From assembly GCA_025558075.1 (NCBI GenBank), contig JAHLKF010000021.1, positions 273,495 to 337,494 of the forward strand: a stretch of DNA of 64,000 nt, read 5' to 3'. Within the stretch, counting starts at the first letter, position 1. Each line of letters starts with the position of its first letter. The notes beneath the pieces are model-generated. The model worked only from the letters and a program-made list of their open reading frames with translations, was not told where the DNA came from and did not search any database. Source of the DNA: Gaertneriomyces semiglobifer (lineage: Eukaryota; Chytridiomycota; Chytridiomycetes; Spizellomycetales; Spizellomycetaceae). The position numbers were made by a program, and so were the translations under genes. Of this stretch, positions 1 to 9,569 are shown piece after piece.

Positions 1-315
1 CGGACTTATGCGACAAAGATCAGGCAGACATAGATCTAGGAAGAATACAAGAGGTTCTACTCAGATCTATAGGTCCCGTCGCATCTGAACGAGTGAGACA
101 TCCGGCAGTTCTAGGACCAGTGACTGATCATCCTGCCCCCTTAGAATCAGCAGTCTTATAAGTTCTCCGACGCCTCTCATCCCTAGCCCTGCAGGCATCA
201 ACACATCTATTATACCGCCGGCGGACACTTAAACGTCCGGCTTTTAACAAAGGAGATCATTAGGAGCGGAGTAATCCTCTTGGAAACCCTACCGTCCGAT
301 CATAATCCTTCTACA
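1..315 (+). repeat. 5' LTR of Gypsy-A1 (truncated by window edge)
   Basis: Matches 34243-34557 of the Gypsy-A2 5' LTR almost base for base. It ends CTACA at 315 and is followed at once by the primer-binding site TGGTGGAGAATCGAG, complementary to the 3' end of a tRNA ending in CCA. About 143 bases of the LTR lie off the window. Confidence 0.93.
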
Positions 316-2157
316 TGGTGGAGAATCGAGTTTGCACTGCACGTCAGGAACTCCTACAACTAATATACAACGGCGCCTCTGCACCAATGCAGAACCCTAT
401 AAACCCTCGGACCGATTCCGAGCACGGCAACAATAGCCGACTTGTACAAGAAGTGGGAAGCTTAGGAGTCGGTTGGAGTGGGTCGGTTCCCCATAGCTGT
501 TGAAAGAGACCCTCTCGATCACCTGCATGCCGCGCATACACCGGCCGATCGATTCGGACCCGCGGCGCTGTATTCGAATTCCAGGCCTAGAAGCAATTCG
601 TTACCTTCCAACGCCCGCATTCCCGGAGCATGGCGTCCTAATTGGAACAGGATGGGACCGGTCGATTCGGTCCGCAATCCCTTCAACGTCCGCACGAGCC
701 ATCAATTCTATAGCGAAACAGATGAAAGCTCAAGGGATTCTTCTCTCGACCGCACAGGTCAGAGAGGTCGAGGTGCTCTCGACCCCCTCGGACAACGAGG
801 CCCTCCTCGTGGCTTGCATCATCCGCAAGCATCAGTGCACTTTCAAGGTTTTCATGAACCGACTCGGGCCGAGCCTGAGGTCGTGCAACCAACTTATACG
901 GCGCAGTCCTCGGCCAACGTACCGACCACCCACGAAGGCAGAGTTCTCGAGGCTCTACTAGCTCAGCTACAGGAGCAAGGGGAGGTCATCGCCAACATTA
1001 AGCGAGAAATAGCAGAGCTCCGACAACAGAGACACCAGTCCAGAGAGCCCTCCGTACCACAGAGTTACAGGAGCACCTATACGCCCAGCAACCCTGCATA
1101 TCCACCGTCCACGGTTCCCGTGGAGCAGTATGGAACCTCCGCGGTCCCACGCCGGTACAAGGCAATTACCGAAGCGGACACCGGGCCGTTTAAAGGAGAC
1201 GACAGTCCTTACATAGATGACTGGCTCGAGGAAGTGCTGGGCGCACAAGGTCGCTTCCTAGCAACAGACCAGGAGATGGTCATGCTTATTCCCGCTATCT
1301 TCCCACCGAAGAGCCCAGCCAGAGTGTGGTTCCAACAACTACCAATGCAAGCAAAAGCCGAATGGACTTGGCACCAATGGCAAGCCGAGTTACAAGCGGA
1401 ATTTGGGGACGAGACGCGTAGGAATCGCGCTAAGACAACTTACGAGCGCTGCACCCCGGATCCACAGGCGCACAGCTCTTTCTTAGCGTATATCGACCAG
1501 AAGTTGCTGCTCAGGGCTCAAGCATTCGGCAACGAAGCCGATTTACGAGCCCCGAAGGATCGACTCCTTCAGGACATGCTAGACTACCTCCCGGGGCGAG
1601 TTCAATTAGCCGCCCTAAGTGCCGGGGTATGTGCTATACCGCAACTTAAATCCTTCCTCAAAAGGTATTTCTCCTCGCCTGAGGCCAAAAACGAGGACCC
1701 CTGTTATAAGTCTCGACGGGCCGAAGAAGGGTCCAAGAGCCGAGACAAGCACAAGCCGAACAAGGACAAGGGCAAAGCCCAACCCCAGGCGGATGACTCC
1801 GCCAACTACCCTCAGGGTAGAGGACCGGCAAACCAGGATTGGAAAGATCTGCCGAACCCGTGGAGGAAACCGCCGAACAACTGCCGAGAATGTGGCCACA
1901 GGCACTGGTTCAACTACTGCTTCAAGAACGCGAAGCGGGTCGATCCCGCTGACGGCGTCGGTGGCCCATACGGTAGACCGAAACCCAAGGACAAAGAGAA
2001 ATCGTCCAGCCGCAAGGAAAAGACCTACTTAGTAAACGACGATGACTCGTCGAGCGAGCACACATATTTGGTGCTGGCGAACGCTCCCAAGGTATTCTCC
2101 CTGGCAGATGCCGAAGGTTTCTGCCCGACGGGGTATTTTCAGAGCGTGTCCCACTAG
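315..2157 (+). pseudogene. gag: Gypsy-A1 gag (capsid/nucleocapsid), frame broken near the N-terminus
   Basis: Encodes the structural protein of the virus-like particle. The intact counterpart in Gypsy-A2 is 616 residues. Here the reading frame opens at 315 with MVENRV, but bases around 470-490 differ from the other copy (GTTGGAGTGGGTCGG in place of a different stretch) and shift the frame. The remaining 559 codons (478-2157) are open. Visible parts are a Ser/Pro/Gln-rich N-terminal half with a short coiled coil, a capsid-like helical region from about residue 240, a Lys-rich stretch, and a zinc knuckle CRECGHRHWFNYC with CX2CX3HX4C spacing, one residue shorter than the retroviral norm. The start ATG is formed by the last LTR base plus the primer-binding site. 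Confidence 0.88.
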
Positions 2158-5100
2158 AGGGGTTTAGCGGGACACAGCGAACAGCTTCAACCCCGCAAAC
2201 TACGTGGCTGGACAACCACGTACTCCTAGCCGAGCTAAGAGAACTTGAACAAAAAGAGAGCGACTCTGCACCGACAGTTGAAGAGCTCCGCAAGGTCGCC
2301 ACCGTCTGGGGCACCCCGGGCATCGACTTGTTCGGACCAAATCTGGAGGAATCACACCTTCACCAAATATTGACTGAACCCATCGCCTGGAGTTCCGGTC
2401 GAATCTATTACACGTATGTCCCGCAGGGATACGCTGCGCCCTTTCTTGAACGAGTCAAGAAGGACGCTACTCGGTCCTTGATCCTCATCTCACACGTGCC
2501 TGAGAGGGATCGAGAGGCTTTCCTGCAGTGGAGCCAGGACCACCCGCTGATCGTCCGCGACGATCAGCACGGGCCCGGACTGGTTGCATTTCTGCTAACT
2601 GGCCTGCCAGCAGTGGCCGACTACTATGTCAGACGCCAATTCCCGCGTTACGTCAAGCTGGAAGAACACCCACGAGTGCTCGCCATGCAAGACCACCCTC
2701 AGGTCACACACCTGTTGGCCCAGGACTCGGAGCCCTTGTCACGCCCAAGAATCCCATTCCGTCCCTTCCTTGACAGGGACGAAGCCTGTGCAACCACTTG
2801 GAGAGAGGTGCTTAAAAAAGGGTCGAGCCCGGCAACCTCCTCAATGCAGCACAGCACTGCGTTTACCATCACCTCGACGGTGGGGAAGCGTGTAACACTT
2901 AGCGAGGTTCCGGTTAACCCAGCTAGTCGCGTCAAGAAACAGCCGTGCTGGACGCTCACAATTATCAACAGTTTGTGGTTCCCAACCGTGTTGGCCACTG
3001 GAGCAAGCGTATCGCTCATTTCCGCCAACCTTAATGGGCCCGCTTACTCAGACAAGGACTTGCAGGCGGCCCCGGCCATGGATTTTTCCGGCATTGGAGG
3101 CCAGCTTAACTCGTCCTCGGTGGTATCGCTTCAGATGTCACTTAGAGGCGAATCAAGCGAGTACCTTACCTTTCGTGGCTACTTTCGGGTGATTGATTAC
3201 CCCAAGCCACTTATCATCTTGGCGAACGATATCCTAGGACCTCTGCGAGTACAGACCCTAGTCCAGGACCCGCCACTCAAAACGTTTGCGGTCACCATGA
3301 CCAACCCCGATATCATCGTTCCTTGCTCAGTCACGGCCGAACTGCCAACGACTCACATGTCCGGCGTTCGAGTACAAACAGCGTGGGGAATGTTCACAAA
3401 GGACTCTTCATTCAAGCAGAAGAAGAAAGCAGCATCAGTATCCGAGGTCTTCAAGGTCAAAGCAGTCGAGGCATCCTCGGACACCTTGACTCAGTTGATT
3501 GACCCAGAGGAGACGCTTACTCGAGACGAAGCCTTAGCGCTCAAGGCCAAGTGGGACATACCGAATGACTTGGCAGTAGCGCCCGATGACTTCGAGCAAC
3601 AACTACGCTCAGAGAAGTTCAAAGTGGAGTTGAGCCGAGACCGGATCATCATCTGGTTCCTCATCCAGCTTCTGCGCAAGTTCCATAAAGCGTTCGCTTA
3701 CGAAGGCAATTTAATTGGGCATCACGACGAAATTCCTTTCGCGCCCAAGTTTATCGGACCACCTCCGCCACGCACAAAACCACGACACTTCTCACCGAAG
3801 GACAAGGAAGTGTTGGACAAGGAAACGCAAACCATGGTTGGCATCAACCGCTGGGAGCGCACCGACGACGCCATAGCCGTCAGCGACCGCGTTATAGTTC
3901 ATTATGTGGACAAACCCCCGCGCATTGCATTTGACTTCCGCGAGGTCAACAAGCGCATGGAATGGGATCCATACCCTTTCCCAAACATGGCGGACATTCT
4001 ACAGTGGCTCGTAGCCATTCCGTTCCGTTTTATTTCAGGTGGAGACGCCAATAAAGGCTTCCACCAAATTTTCATCGCCGATCCGCACGTGCGCAATTGC
4101 CTTTCGCTTCGTCTCCCAGACGGTATCTACCGCTTGCGCTACATGCCGTTCAGCCCACAGAATGCCCCCGCGCATTTCTGTCGGGTGATGGACCACGTAC
4201 TGCGCGGCATCAAGTGGCAAGATGTTAATAACTTTGTCGACGATGTCCACGCCCGATCTACCACAGCCAAGGATGCCCTAGATGCCATAGCGCAATGGCT
4301 TAGTCGGTTCGTTGCCGCCGGCCTCACCCTGCGTCTGGACAAATGCAACTGGTTGTTCCGAGAGCTCGCAGCCTTGGGCTTCATTGCGTCGCAGGACGGG
4401 CTTAGGCCCGATCCAGCCAAGGTCGCAGCCATTACCCAATGGGATCTGCCGCTCTACGTCGGCGATCTCTGGGGCTTTGTGGGTTTGTTGGGGTTCTTCT
4501 GTCGCTTCATTGACAAGCACGCCGAACTCACCAAACCTTTGCATGAGGCAATCCTGGAAGGTGTCCAAGCTTATCACGTACACAAGGCTGCTAGAGACGA
4601 GCGCAAGGGGTCACGCCCCCAAGAATCCGCGGGTAAACCCCGGCAAGAAACCTTTGACGAAGCCCCGGTGTCCGCGCTAAACTCAACCGCCGACAACCTG
4701 GCCAAAGTCACTCTGCAACTCCCGTCAGTGCCATCCAAGGCGGTCAACATGCCCGCGGGTGTCATTGACCCTCTTTACCCAGGCCGCCTCAAACACAAGG
4801 CGCCTGGCCGGGCCATGAAGCGCTTCTTGGCCACCCAGCCGGTCGTCTCGAACGACGACCGAAAAAAGGCCTTCGCAGCCTGCAAGGTGGCCCTCACCTC
4901 TGCACCGGTGCTCGCGGCACCACGTCCGGGCTTCCCGATCACCATACACACGGATGCATGCGTGGAAGCCTTCAAAATTACGGTTGACCAACTGCAACCA
5001 GATACCACGCATCGACCGCTAGCCTACTACTCTAGGCGAACTACAAAGACTGAGGCCAATGCGCCCCCGGTCGAACTAGAAGCCGGTTGCTTAATTTGGG

Positions 5101-6958
5101 GCCTCGACAAAGCGCGCTGCTACCTCGAAGGCGCCCAGTTCACGGTAGTCATAGATCACCGTGCCCTCTTGTGGCTCAAGAACTACAAGGGAACCAACCG
5201 CAAACTACAACGTTGGGCAGTCGAACTTGCCTATTGGGATCAGTGGATGACGATCGTTCACAAACCCGGCCGCTTCCACATAGTCGCGGATACGTTGTCA
5301 CGGCTAGTAGCAGCCCCCACAGTCCCGCCAGACACCTCCATTCCCACTCAGAAGGTCGAGGAGGTCGAGGAGGCCAAGGACATCTACACCTTTTACACGT
5401 TCGAAACGTATTACCAGCACATAGACTTAGAGCCAACGCTGGTGGCGCGCATTCGCGACGCTCAAAGGGCCGAGACGGACAGTCCTGCGACTGCCGCCCT
5501 CACCATATTAAGGGGCTCCAAACCACTTGCCGACTTGTCACGCGCCGAGCTCGCCCTTATTCGCGATTGGCGTCTTAACAACGAGATATTGGAACACCAT
5601 TACGCTCACGCCGACAACTCCCCTTGGCGCACTTACGTGCCCGCCGACCTGCGCACCGAGGTGCTTGGCCTTATTCACGAGGGGGAGGGCACTTTGGCTT
5701 CACAAGGACGTTGGCGAAAGTGGCAGGCCAATTTTGGTGGCCGCACATGTCTCGGGAAGTACGCAACTTCTGTCGGGCGTGCGAAAAATGCCAGCAAACA
5801 AAGCCCGGACCCCGTCACACACCTGGGCTCCTAAACCCAATTGAAACACCTCTGAGACGGTGGGAATGTATCATGACAGACTTTCTCACCAAATTACCGT
5901 TGACGGCACGAGGCCACGACGGGTTCCACATCATATGCTGTAAGAAGACGCACCGGGTGCACATCTACGCGCATAACAATACGTGGAAAGCTGATCGCAC
6001 AGCGCGTGTGCTCGTGGAGCGCTACTACCCGCTGCACGGCCTACCGCGCAAGATTATTTCGGACAGAGACACACGTTTCACCAGCCTGCTATGGAAAGAA
6101 GTCAAACGGCAACTGAACATAGATCATCACCTAACCACGTCTTACCACCCGCAAGGCGACGGCCAATCAGAGCGTGAGAACCGCTTGGTTCTCCAAGTGC
6201 TCCGGACGGTCGTCAATGCGCGACTGGATGACTGGGACCTGTGTCTACCGATGGTAGAGTTTGCCATCAATGACACATTACACGAGGGAATGCAGATGAC
6301 TCAGTTTGAAGCCGATCTCGGATATTCCCCCTCGACTCCTTTGGGCGCGCTGTCCAAGGATCTAGAAAGCGTGCGCAACGCTACAGCAGCCGAGCTGCTC
6401 CAACGCCTGCAGGACATTGACGTCCTCACGAGAGAACTCATGTTCGAAGCGCAAGCGTTACAGAAAAAGTACTACGACAAATCGCACAGAGAAGTCACGT
6501 ACAAGAAAGGGGACAAGGTGTACCTTAGCACCAAACACCTCAAAGGTTACGAAGGGAAACTGACCTCACGATGGGCCGGGCCCTTTGATGTAACTGCAGT
6601 GGAAAAATACGACGTCTACAAGCTCAAATTGCCAGACACCATGAGTCGATTGTACCCCTACTTCCATGTCTCGAAACTAAAAGAGTACATCGAGCCTCAG
6701 CTGGGCCAGAAACGGTACGATAGCCCGGGCCCCTAGATCGTCGATGACGAGGAAGAATGGGAAGTAGAAGCAGTTGTCGGACACAGAGACTTTGGACGGC
6801 GGAAACAGCGGCAATACAAAGTCCGCTGGAAAGGATGGGCCGACTCGGAGGACACGTGGGAGCCCGAGTGGCAACTCACCAACTCCAAGGACGCCATTGA
6901 GGAGTACTGGAAGGGGTTACCCCAAGTTCCAGACACCGCCTTTCTATTCCACTTATAG
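2046..6958 (+). pseudogene. pol: Gypsy-A1 pol: N-terminal domain, PR, RT, RNase H, integrase, chromodomain
   Basis: Polyprotein in the -1 frame relative to gag. The frame opens at 2046 after a TGA, overlaps gag by about 110 bases and has no ATG near its start, so -1 frameshifting is likely. In order: a roughly 200-residue domain of unknown function, retropepsin (VLATGAS at about 2985, where A2 has VLDTGAS, so the catalytic Asp is lost), RT with FVDD near 4234, RNase H, integrase with an HHCC finger and D, D, E residues (TDF, SDRDTRF, QSERENR), and a chromodomain at 6737-6958. Breaks: one G missing from the G-run at 5681-5685, and TAG at 6734-6736 just before the chromodomain. RT also differs from A2 at several normally conserved positions (FSPQNAP for FGPQNAP, GFHQ for GFYQ). 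Confidence 0.93.
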
Positions 6959-7664
6959 ACACAGTCGATCATGATCGATTGTGCCGCTCCGCAATAGCCT
7001 CAATTGGCATCAGGAGTGTTCTAGGGGTAATCAAGCCACCCTACAAATGAAGCGAAAACATGGGAGTCCTTCGTCGCAATCACACTGACACGACAATCCC
7101 AGGAGTTCGTCTCCAAAAAAGGACTCATCCAGGCCGACCAGGACCCATCCAGATCGGTCTTTTCCGAGGCTCGTGCCCGGAATCAGCAAGCGGCAGCCAC
7201 CACCAACGAGGAACGGCTTGTCAGCTAGGAGAAAGCGCAGTGCTCGTTCAACAGCTGTCAAAATTACGTGTTCGCGTATGCTGCGGAGATTTGCTTACGT
7301 ACAAGCTATTTATAGACGTGAACTGGCCCTACGCGCTTCACCTGTCAAGATCTGAACGACTTCCCAATAAACGGCAAACACACGATGGTCGGAGGGAAGG
7401 AGGTTGAAGACAGAGTATCAATAGGGGAAGTACTTTCCCGAAACGAAGAAGAAGAAAGAAGCACACGGATGCTGGCCATACATGCTCCTGGCGTATAAAA
7501 AGAGGGTGCACCGACGCTGTCAGGGGAAGGTTTGTATCGTCGTACAACATCACCAGTACTAGCAAACCGCCAAGCAGTCCAAGACCGTCTTGACCTCCTT
7601 GACCTCTTAATCGCTCCGTCAAACCTTCTAGTACCCTTCAACACCCCGATCAAAAGCACATGCC
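6959..7664 (+). promoter_or_regulatory. Gypsy-A1 internal leader with TATA box ahead of ORF3
   Basis: Some 700 bases between the pol stop and the ATG of ORF3. A TATA box (TATAAAAAGAG) starts at 7494, about 170 bases upstream of the ORF3 ATG, and is conserved in Gypsy-A2 at 52542. This suggests ORF3 is made from its own subgenomic transcript. Short basic ORFs here (for example 7060-7407) are not conserved in frame between the two copies and I do not call them genes. Confidence 0.5.
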
Positions 7665-8408
7665 ATGGCCGCTCAACCTGCTCCCAACCAGATGGTCTGG
7701 GATACCCACAGTCCCTCCTTTATTGACGACACTGGTAAAGAGCATCTGGGTGCTCAAATCGCCGCCCAGGGCCTTGAAGCCGTCCACAACACAGCCGGCC
7801 CCCAAGCTGCCCAGCCGTTCAACTACACGCCCACAGGACTCCAGTTTTACTACAACGGTCCATCCCGCGCGGAAATTGGGACCGTACCGCATTTATTGTT
7901 GCTTAATCCCAACTACGAAGCCCCATCCATCCTCAATGCCCGGATGGGATTGGTAAAGGACGTCAGTAAGACGGGCCAACATCAACGGCCTGCTCCTGCC
8001 GCCGGGTCCATCCGACAAGGCGAAGTTCAGTAACTTACCACGGGAGCTCAGCCAAACCAGTATGTCTACACTCCTTGGCCAACCGACATGATCCGGTTCA
8101 CCAACCATGTGCTGGTAACCGCCCGCAAGTGTATTGCCGCCTCCCACGCCTTTCACAGCGCTCTGGCTGCCAACTACCCCTTGGGGCACCTACGCCACGA
8201 CATTCACCACATCCGGTCGAACTTCGGCATCAAAGGTCACAGGACTCTGACTGCCGTCGCAGTCTTGGACCCCAATAGCACTGGACTCGCCGCCGACGAC
8301 GCCATTTACTTCATCGGCTCTATTGGCGAACGATGGGTTGTCCTTTTCATCGTCAACTGGGATACAATAATCCCGCCCACTAACCAGCAAGGCTTACACC
8401 TGCTCTAG
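7665..8408 (+). pseudogene. Gypsy-A1 ORF3, accessory protein of unknown function, one stop codon
   Basis: Counterpart of the intact 247-residue ORF at 52712-53455. It starts MAAQPAP in good context (GCCATGG) and is interrupted by TAA at 8031-8033, where A2 has CAA; the frame then resumes to a stop at 8406-8408 after the same QQGLHLL end. The copies share roughly 85% of residues by eye, lower than gag, which fits a mosaic origin. No signal peptide, membrane segment or zinc finger is visible, so it is not an envelope gene despite its position. It may be related to the C-terminal domain of the Gypsy-C polyprotein. Confidence 0.75.
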
Positions 8409-8451
8409 GAGCTCTAGCAGCCCTCGGCGTCGGCTTCTTTAGAAGGAGGGA

Positions 8452-8909
8452 TGTAGCGGGTTTAGACTTCCGCTAGTATTAAGTAGGAGTATATAGACGT
8501 GCTAGTGTTAAGGTTAGAGCTATCTTAGTCAGCTGAGTCATATGATGTAATTTCTGTTGTCGCTTAAGTCAGCGGGGCCTACAAGAGGGTCACGCGGACT
8601 TATGCGACGAAGAACAGGCAGACATAGATTGCTAGAGAGAATACAAGGTTCTAAGCATATCTATAAGTCCTATTGCATCTGAACGAGTAGGACATCTGGT
8701 GGTTCTAAGACCAGTGACTGATCATCCTGCCCCATTAGAATCAGCAGTCTTATAAGTTCTCCGACACCTCTCATCCGTAGCCCTGCAGGCAACAACACAT
8801 CTATTATACCGCCGGCGGACTCTTGGACATCTGGCTCTGTATAGAAGAGATCATTAACAGCGAAGTAATCCTATTGGAAACCCTACCGTCGGACCATAAT
8901 CCTTCTGCA
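8452..8909 (+). repeat. 3' LTR of Gypsy-A1
   Basis: 458 bases, TGTAGCGGG to CCTTCTGCA, preceded by a polypurine tract (AGAAGGAGGGA). The length equals both Gypsy-A2 LTRs, but the sequence differs at roughly a tenth of positions from the 5' LTR fragment at 1-315, far more than the two LTRs of Gypsy-A2 differ from each other. Confidence 0.93.
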
Positions 8910-9224
8910 AAAACAACACTTATCTGCAATATCCTCAAATTCTATAAAGGCTATTTTCACGTCATCACTGTCTTCAGCCCAACGTTACACTGTGATAAAA
9001 AGTGGAAAACCGTCCTTTGTTTACCGTTTTTAACCGAAAATACGAAACTCATCAAGTTTCTGAAAACGAAAGGACAGAGTGAAAATCCTGTGGTGGGAAC
9101 ACCCAACATCATCAATCAGGGTAACAAACCCTTCAATCCACATATCCCGGACAGTCATTTCATCAGCGAATACGATGAGTCAACGCTCGATGACATGCTT
9201 ACAGAGCAACGAGCTGGTAATTAA
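8910..9224 (+). pseudogene. Fragment of an A32/FtsK-HerA-type virus packaging ATPase
   Basis: The open frame starts exactly at the LTR junction with KTTLICNIL, which reads as the last half of a Walker A (GKT/S) followed by its helix; the glycine-rich first half is removed by the Gypsy-A1 insertion. It continues FYKGYFHVITVFSPT, then a DKKW, and later EYDESTLDDML. The spacing and wording (FSPT about 20 residues after the P-loop, an acidic Tyr-Asp-Glu segment about 80 residues on) resemble genome-packaging ATPases of nucleocytoplasmic large DNA viruses, virophages and Polinton-like viruses. The frame ends at a TAA eight bases before the Copia-1 LTR. The assignment is by motif memory, not by search. 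It looks like an endogenised viral remnant. Confidence 0.55.
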
Positions 9225-9232
9225 CTAATCCC

Positions 9233-9509
9233 TGTTGCAGAGGATCCTGCTGAGGCTCTGGTCCTTCTAATAAGCTTATGTGTATTCAAGTCTAAGGTTC
9301 TAAGAGTACAGTTGAATGCCCGGCATAAGAGAACCACCCGACGGAAAAGATCACGTGTCAGGTGTTAGGGCACCCAGTCACATGAGTCACGTGCTCATGG
9401 GCACATGACGCACGGGTGTGTGCTGATATGGATAAGAACCCATGTCATAGCACGCGCCCTGGTTAGGGTATCCCTATGACGTGTATGTCACCGGGACCCC
9501 CTTACAACA
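9233..9509 (-). repeat. 3' LTR of Copia-1
   Basis: 277 bases bounded TGTTG...CAACA. Near-identical to 14348-14623 and to the Copia-2 LTR at 32501-32777. The flanking duplication ATCCC at 9228-9232 matches 14624-14628. Confidence 0.95.
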
Positions 9510-9569
9510 CTCCCCCCTCGGTGCATGCACGACATTTCCTGCAAACTGCCCGACACCTTCAGCAACTGT

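Larger units (their letters stand above)
1..8909 (+). mobile_element. Gypsy-A1: Ty3/Gypsy chromovirus with 3' accessory ORF, decayed
   Basis: LTR retrotransposon in the order LTR, gag, PR-RT-RH-IN-chromodomain, accessory ORF3, LTR. The left LTR is cut by the window edge. Compared with Gypsy-A2 at 34100-53956 this copy has a scrambled patch in gag, a protease Asp-to-Ala change, a one-base deletion in integrase, a premature stop before the chromodomain and a stop in ORF3, so it cannot move by itself. Its 5' half is almost identical to Gypsy-A2, while ORF3 and the 3' LTR are clearly more divergent, which suggests a mosaic. The left target duplication lies outside the window. The 3' LTR sits directly against a viral packaging-ATPase fragment. 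Confidence 0.95.

Noticed and set aside
500..961. Second plus-frame ORF of 153 codons inside Gypsy-A gag (also at 34750-35211)
   Set aside because: Overprinted on gag in a low-complexity region; identical in both copies because the DNA is identical, and no start context or domain supports it.
7665..8408. Envelope gene in Gypsy-A
   Set aside because: Position fits, but there is no signal peptide, membrane anchor or cysteine pattern.
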